Shown here one piece after another: positions 58,755 through 64,000 of a stretch of DNA of 64,000 nucleotides. The stretch spans positions 62,001 to 126,000 of the forward strand of contig NZ_JMQI01000026.1 in assembly GCF_000695625.1 (NCBI RefSeq), written 5' to 3'. Both the position numbers and the translations under genes were made by a program. The DNA is from Amycolatopsis rifamycinica (GTDB taxonomy: Bacteria > Actinomycetota > Actinomycetes > Mycobacteriales > Pseudonocardiaceae). The notes beneath the pieces were generated by a model. That model had not been told where the DNA came from. It saw only the letters and a program-made list of their open reading frames with translations, and did not search any database. Positions within the stretch are counted from its first letter, which is position 1. The number at the start of each line of letters is the position of its first letter.

Positions 58755-60449
58755 TCATCCCTTCAGCTCCGGGAACTGATTATCGCGCCACTCCCCGTCC
58801 GGCGGCGTCGTCAGCTCGTTTTCGCGCCCGCGCAGCTCGACCCGGCGGATCTTGCCCGAGAGCGTCTTGGGCAGGTCGAAGAACTCGATCCGCCGCACCC
58901 GCTGGTACGGGTTCAGCCGCTCCCGCGCGTGCCGCAGGATCGCCAGCGCCGTCTCCTGCGTCGGCTCGTGACCGGGTGCCAGCGCGATGTAGGCCTTCGG
59001 CACGGCCAGCCGCACCGGGTCCGGCGCCGGGACCACCGCGGCCTCCGCCACGGCCGGGTGCTCGACCAGCACCGACTCCAGCTCGAACGGGCTGATCTTG
59101 TAGTCGCTCGCCTTGAACACGTCGTCGGTGCGGCCGACGTAGAAGATGTACCCCTCTTCGTCGACCGAGGCGACGTCGCCGGTGTGGTAATAGCCGCCGG
59201 CCATCGCCTCGGCCGTGCGTTCCGGGTCGTTCTGGTAGCCCTTCATCAACGGGAGCGGACGCTGCGACAGGTCCAGGCAGATCTCCCCCTCCCCCGGACC
59301 GTCCAAGGGCTCGCCGGTGACCGGGTCGAGGAGCACCACCGGCACCCCGGGCAGCGGGCGTCCCATCGAGCCGGGCTTGACCTCGGCGCCGGGGGTGTTG
59401 CCGACCTGGGCGGTCGTCTCGGTCTGGCCGAAGCCGTCCCGGATGGTCAGTCCCCACGCCCGCCGCACCTGGTCGATCACCTCGGGGTTGAGGGGTTCGC
59501 CGGCGCCGATCGCTTCGCGCAGGCTGCCCGGCCGCTCCCCCAGCTCGGCCTTGATCAGCATCCGCCACACCGTGGGAGGCGCGCAGAAGCTGCTGACCCG
59601 CCGCTCGCGCAGCTGGGCGAGCAGTGCCGCGGCGTCGAACCGGCCGTAGTTGTGGATGAAGATCGTCGCTTCCGCGATCCACGGCGCGAAGAAGCACGAC
59701 CACGCGTGCTTGGCCCACCCCGGCGAGGAGATGTTCAGGTGGACGTCTCCCGGCCGGACCCCGAGGAAGTACAGCGTCGAGAGGTGCCCGACCGGGTAGG
59801 ACACCTGCGTGTGCTCGACCAGCTTGGGCCGCGACGTCGTCCCGGAGGTGAAGTACAGCAGCGCCGGGTCGTCGACGGACGTCCCGGGGTGCTCGACCGG
59901 TGCCCAGTCCCGCTCGGCGGCCTCCCGCAGGTCGGCCCAGCCGTCGGCCGCCCCGACGCTGATCCGCGTGCAGCCGCCGGCGACGTCGTCGAACACGCCG
60001 GTGTCACGGGCGTTGCAGATGACGTGGCGGGTGCCGCTGCGGGCGATCCGGTCGCCCAGGTCCGCCGCCGTGATGGCGGTGGTCGTGGGCAGCAGCACCG
60101 CGCCCAGCTTGAGGATCGCCAGCATCGACTCCCACAGCTCGACCTGGTTGCCGAGCATGAGCACGACGGGATCGCCCTTGGCGACACCGCGCGCCGCCAG
60201 CCACGCCGCCAGGCGGTCGGACGCCCGCGACACCTCGGCGAACGTGCGCTCGACCGCCGACCCGTCCTCCTCGACGATCACCAACGCCGGCCGGTCGTTG
60301 CCGCGGGCGATGGCGTCGAACCAGTCCACCGCCCAGTTGAACCGCTCGCCGAGGTCCGGCCACGCGAACTCGGCGACCGCGCGCTCGTGATCACCGCGCA
60401 GCGAGATCAGCTGGTCCCGAGCGGCTCGGTACGCCTCGGTCACGTCCAT
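58755..60449 (-). CDS. Acyl-CoA synthetase (AMP-forming)
   Basis: A 564-residue ANL-superfamily ligase. The P-loop-like motif YFTSGTTSRPK is at residues 199-209, with later motifs DGFGQTETT, GYYHTGDVASVDEEGYIFYVGRTDDVFKASDYKISPFELE and the C-terminal catalytic lysine in LPKTLSGKIRR. It activates a carboxylic acid to the acyl-AMP and then the acyl-CoA. It resembles medium-chain/benzoate-type synthetases. The ATG at 60449 has GGAG ten bases upstream; codons before it do not look coding. It precedes the GAF-LuxR gene in the same direction. Confidence 0.92.
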   Translation of the reverse strand: MDVTEAYRAARDQLISLRGDHERAVAEFAWPDLGERFNWAVDWFDAIARGNDRPALVIVEEDGSAVERTFAEVSRASDRLAAWLAARGVAKGDPVVLMLGNQVELWESMLAILKLGAVLLPTTTAITAADLGDRIARSGTRHVICNARDTGVFDDVAGGCTRISVGAADGWADLREAAERDWAPVEHPGTSVDDPALLYFTSGTTSRPKLVEHTQVSYPVGHLSTLYFLGVRPGDVHLNISSPGWAKHAWSCFFAPWIAEATIFIHNYGRFDAAALLAQLRERRVSSFCAPPTVWRMLIKAELGERPGSLREAIGAGEPLNPEVIDQVRRAWGLTIRDGFGQTETTAQVGNTPGAEVKPGSMGRPLPGVPVVLLDPVTGEPLDGPGEGEICLDLSQRPLPLMKGYQNDPERTAEAMAGGYYHTGDVASVDEEGYIFYVGRTDDVFKASDYKISPFELESVLVEHPAVAEAAVVPAPDPVRLAVPKAYIALAPGHEPTQETALAILRHARERLNPYQRVRRIEFFDLPKTLSGKIRRVELRGRENELTTPPDGEWRDNQFPELKG

Positions 60450-60596
60450 GGTCGGCTTTCTCCGTTCTGGCTCCGCGGTCGCCGGCGGAACGACCGGCGG
60501 GAGTGCCGTCGAGCATCCGGCCGGACAGGCGTGGGGATTACCCGCGAACGGGGGTATCGGCCGGCTCCCGGGCGCCGCGAAAACAGCGAGACCCAC

Positions 60597-61505
60597 TCAC
60601 GACGGTCCCGCGGCGAGGGTCATGATCCGGCGGACGCGGTCGCGCAGCAGCGCGTGCGTCCGGTCGTGGTGGTTGCGGGGGTGCCAGGCCATCCCGAGCA
60701 CCACTTCCGGCACCGCCACGGGAAGCGGGAACGTCCGCAGGCCCAGCGTTTCCAGCATCGGCCGGCCCAGCCGGGCCGGGGTCACGCAGACGACGTCCGT
60801 CCCGCGCGCCACGTGCAGCGCGCCGGCGAAGCTCGGCAGGACGGCGATCACCCGGCGGCTCAGCCCCAGCTCGGCCAGCCGGTCGTCGATCGGGCCGTGC
60901 GCGCGGCCCCGGCGCGAAACGACGATGTGGTCGGCCGCGGCGAACCTCTTCGGGGTGACCGTTTTGACCTTGGCCAGGGGGTGTTCCGGGCGGATGGCGC
61001 CGACGAGCGTTTCGGTGACGAGGGTTTCCGAGTGGATTTCGGGGTCGCCCGGGCGCAGCGTCCCGATCTCCAGGTCCACGAGTCCTTCGCGCAGCGCCGG
61101 GGTGTCCTGGAGGTTCTCCGGCCGCAGCCGCAGGGAGATCCCCGGCGCCTGGCTCCGCAGGTCGTCGATCAGCGAGGGGAGGAACGTGGTGGACAGCATG
61201 TCGGTGACCTGCAGGTCGAACATGCGCACCGCGGTCCGCGGATCGGCGGCGGTCGACGGGCCGAACAGCGCACGGGCCCGGGCGGCGACCGCGTGCACCT
61301 CCCCGCGCAGCTCGAGCGCCCGCGGGGTCGGGACGAGATCGCGGCCGGCCCGGACGAGCAGCGGGTCGTCGAACGCGCGCCGCAGCCGGGCGAGCGTGCG
61401 GCTCATCGCCGGGGCCGAGGTGTGCAGGCGCTCGGCCGCTTTCGTCACGCTGCTTTCGGTGAGCAGCGCGTCCAGCGCCTCGATGAGGTTCAGGTCGTGG
61501 TCCAC
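60597..61505 (-). CDS. LysR-family transcriptional regulator
   Basis: A 302-residue LysR regulator: N-terminal helix-turn-helix (NLIEALDALLTESSVTKAAERLHTSAPAMSRTLARLRRAFDDPLLVRAGRDLVPT, about residues 5-58) and a C-terminal periplasmic-binding-type sensor. It is divergent from the FAD monooxygenase gene, which it probably controls. The GTG at 61505 lies only 6 bp downstream of a good -10 box, so the message may be leaderless. Confidence 0.9.
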   Translation of the reverse strand: MDHDLNLIEALDALLTESSVTKAAERLHTSAPAMSRTLARLRRAFDDPLLVRAGRDLVPTPRALELRGEVHAVAARARALFGPSTAADPRTAVRMFDLQVTDMLSTTFLPSLIDDLRSQAPGISLRLRPENLQDTPALREGLVDLEIGTLRPGDPEIHSETLVTETLVGAIRPEHPLAKVKTVTPKRFAAADHIVVSRRGRAHGPIDDRLAELGLSRRVIAVLPSFAGALHVARGTDVVCVTPARLGRPMLETLGLRTFPLPVAVPEVVLGMAWHPRNHHDRTHALLRDRVRRIMTLAAGPS

Positions 61506-61511
61506 CCGCCG

Positions 61512-61541
61512 ATTATCACAGGTGGAATGAGTACGTACCAA
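61512..61541 (-). promoter_or_regulatory. Promoter of the LysR gene, probably leaderless
   Basis: Reading on the minus strand, TTGGTA (61541-61536), an 18-bp spacer and GATAAT (61517-61512) form a good sigma-70-type promoter ending 6 bp before the GTG. The -35 part contains the palindrome GTACGTAC (61531-61538), a possible LysR contact. Confidence 0.5.
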
Positions 61542-61603
61542 CGTTGCACTGGAGTTAACCGGCCGCCGTCCTTACCGTCGAGTTCGGACGAAGGAGGACA
61601 GTG

Positions 61604-62709
<1,106 letters not shown>

Positions 62710-62713
<4 letters not shown>

Positions 62714-64000
62714 CCTTCACGGTGGAGGTGGACGTACCGGTGCCGATGCGTGACGGCGTCGCGCTCGCCACCAACGTGTGGCTCCCCGACGGACCCGGCC
62801 CCTTTCCCGCGTTGCTGGTCCGCACGCCCTACGGCAAGGACGACGCCGGGCTGTACGGCAACCCGAAGCTCCCCGACGTGTTCACCCTCGTCGAAGCCGG
62901 GTACGCCGTGGTGGCGCAGGACGTCCGGGGCACGTCCCGCTCCCCCGGGACGTTCGTGCCGCACACCCACGAAGGCCCGGACAGCGTCGACACCCTCACC
63001 TGGCTGGCCGCGCAGCCGTGGTGCGACGGCGCGGTCGGGATGTGGGGCGGGTCGTACATGGGGTTCAGCCAGTGGCAAGCCGCGTCGCACGGCGTCCCGG
63101 CGCTGCGGGCGATCGCCCCGGTGATGACCTCCGCCGATCCGTACGCTGCCCCGTGGCGCTCCCCCGGCGGCGCCTTGTCCCAGGACGCGGTCCTGACGTG
63201 GAGCACCCTCGCGGCCCTGCGCAATCTCCGACGGGGACCCGACGAAGGCCGCGGTGACGCCGGGGCGCTGCTGTCCGGCCTGTCCGACCCGCGGTCGCTG
63301 CACGAGCCGTTGCCGATCGACGGCCGCGCCGTGGTGACCCGGTCCCTGCCCTGGCTCGGCGAGGTGCTCGCCCACCCGGAGCGCGACGCCTTCTGGCAGG
63401 AGATCGCCTCGACCGACCACGGCGAGCGGATCACCGTCCCGGCCCTCCACATCGGAGGGTGGTTCGACGTGTTCGTCGGCGAAACCGTGCGGTCGTACCG
63501 GATGCTGCGCCGCCGCGGTGGCAGTGCCGCCGCCCGCGACGGCCAGCGGCTGATCATCGGCCCCTGGTCCCACCCCGACGGGACCGACCTCGGCACCTAC
63601 CCCGACCGGTCGTTCGGGCTCGCCGGCAGCATCAAGACCGCCGGCATCACCGAGGCGCACCTGCGGTTCTTCGACCGCTGGGTCCGCGGCCGCGAGCTTC
63701 CCGAGGACACCCACCGGGTCCGGATCTTCGTCATGGGGGCCGACGAGTGGCGCGACGAGCCGGACTGGCCGTTGCCGGACACCCGGTACGCCGGCTTCTT
63801 CCTCGACGGCGGCGGGCGAGCCAACACCGCCCACGGCGACGGCATCCTGACCCCCGACGTCCCGACCGAGGAGGCGACGGACACGTTCCGCTACGACCCG
63901 CGCGATCCGGTGCCCAGCCTGGGCGGCACCGTGCTCGCCACCGCGCCGGGCAGCTACCCCGGACCGGCCGACCAGGCCGCGGCCGAAGCGCGCGAGGACG
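62710..64000 (+). CDS. CocE/NonD-family hydrolase (3' end outside window)
   Basis: The first 430 residues of an S15/CocE-type alpha/beta hydrolase. VPMRDGVALATNVWLPDGPGP begins the protein, VVAQDVRGTSRSPG and the nucleophile elbow GGSYMGF (Ser115) are intact, and the C-terminal jelly-roll domain begins near residue 345. There is no signal peptide. The ATG overlaps the monooxygenase stop as ATGA. It is a distant relative of the gene at 18436. The full length should be about 550 residues. Confidence 0.9.

Overview
The window is about 72% G+C, uses many GTG starts, packs genes with 1-8 bp start/stop overlaps and is rich in LuxR, PucR, TetR and MarR regulators. This fits an actinomycete; the mix of families suggests a Pseudonocardiales member such as Amycolatopsis. 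That placement is inference. I saw no tRNA, rRNA or CRISPR array.

Layout. (1) 1-7559: a redox operon (two MDR quinone oxidoreductases and an FMN reductase fused to a SnoaL-like domain) divergent from a MarR regulator, then an FtsX/ATPase ABC exporter, a metallo-beta-lactamase-fold hydrolase and an AraC regulator. Paired 20-bp operator-like sites recur before the redox operon and before the exporter, so the MarR protein probably controls both. (2) 7560-8811: a gene graveyard with scraps resembling cytochrome oxidase subunit I, pyruvate-formate-lyase activase and a universal stress protein. (3) 8812-16388: a two-component system, a second FtsX/ATPase exporter, a CPBP membrane protease and a PucR regulator. 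An almost identical 78-bp element lies upstream of both the protease and the regulator gene. (4) 16670-20687: a secreted crystallin-like protein, an AI-2E-type permease, and a CocE/NonD hydrolase with its divergent MarR regulator and a clear palindromic operator.

(5) 20791-30957 is the most exciting part: a dense island that looks like an NTP/NAD-centred conflict (immunity or cell-death) system. It holds a CATRA-like/nucleoside-phosphorylase protein, a small partner translated into it, a TIR-macro fusion, and two large TPR-CHAT (caspase-like) proteases pointing tail to tail. (6) 31228-43953: a seven-gene operon (MFS exporter, KAS III, ATP-grasp ligase, biotin carboxylase, carboxyltransferase, alpha-oxoamine synthase, 3-hydroxyacyl-CoA dehydrogenase) divergent from a LAL-type LuxR activator. 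It is probably a small-molecule pathway without PKS or NRPS modules, perhaps making an acyl-aminoketone or amide.

(7) 44159-49476: an oligopeptide ABC importer. (8) 49687-57488: a sulfite-oxidase-like molybdoenzyme, a cupin and a YciI-like protein facing a TetR regulator across an operator array, a secreted PETase/cutinase-like hydrolase whose catalytic Asp appears replaced by Gly, and two large regulators. Near-identical transposase 3' relics lie at 44.1 and 57.8 kb, one on each side of regions 7 and 8. (9) 57910-64000: a GAF-LuxR regulator, an acyl-CoA synthetase, and a LysR regulator divergent from an FAD monooxygenase coupled to a second, truncated CocE-type hydrolase.
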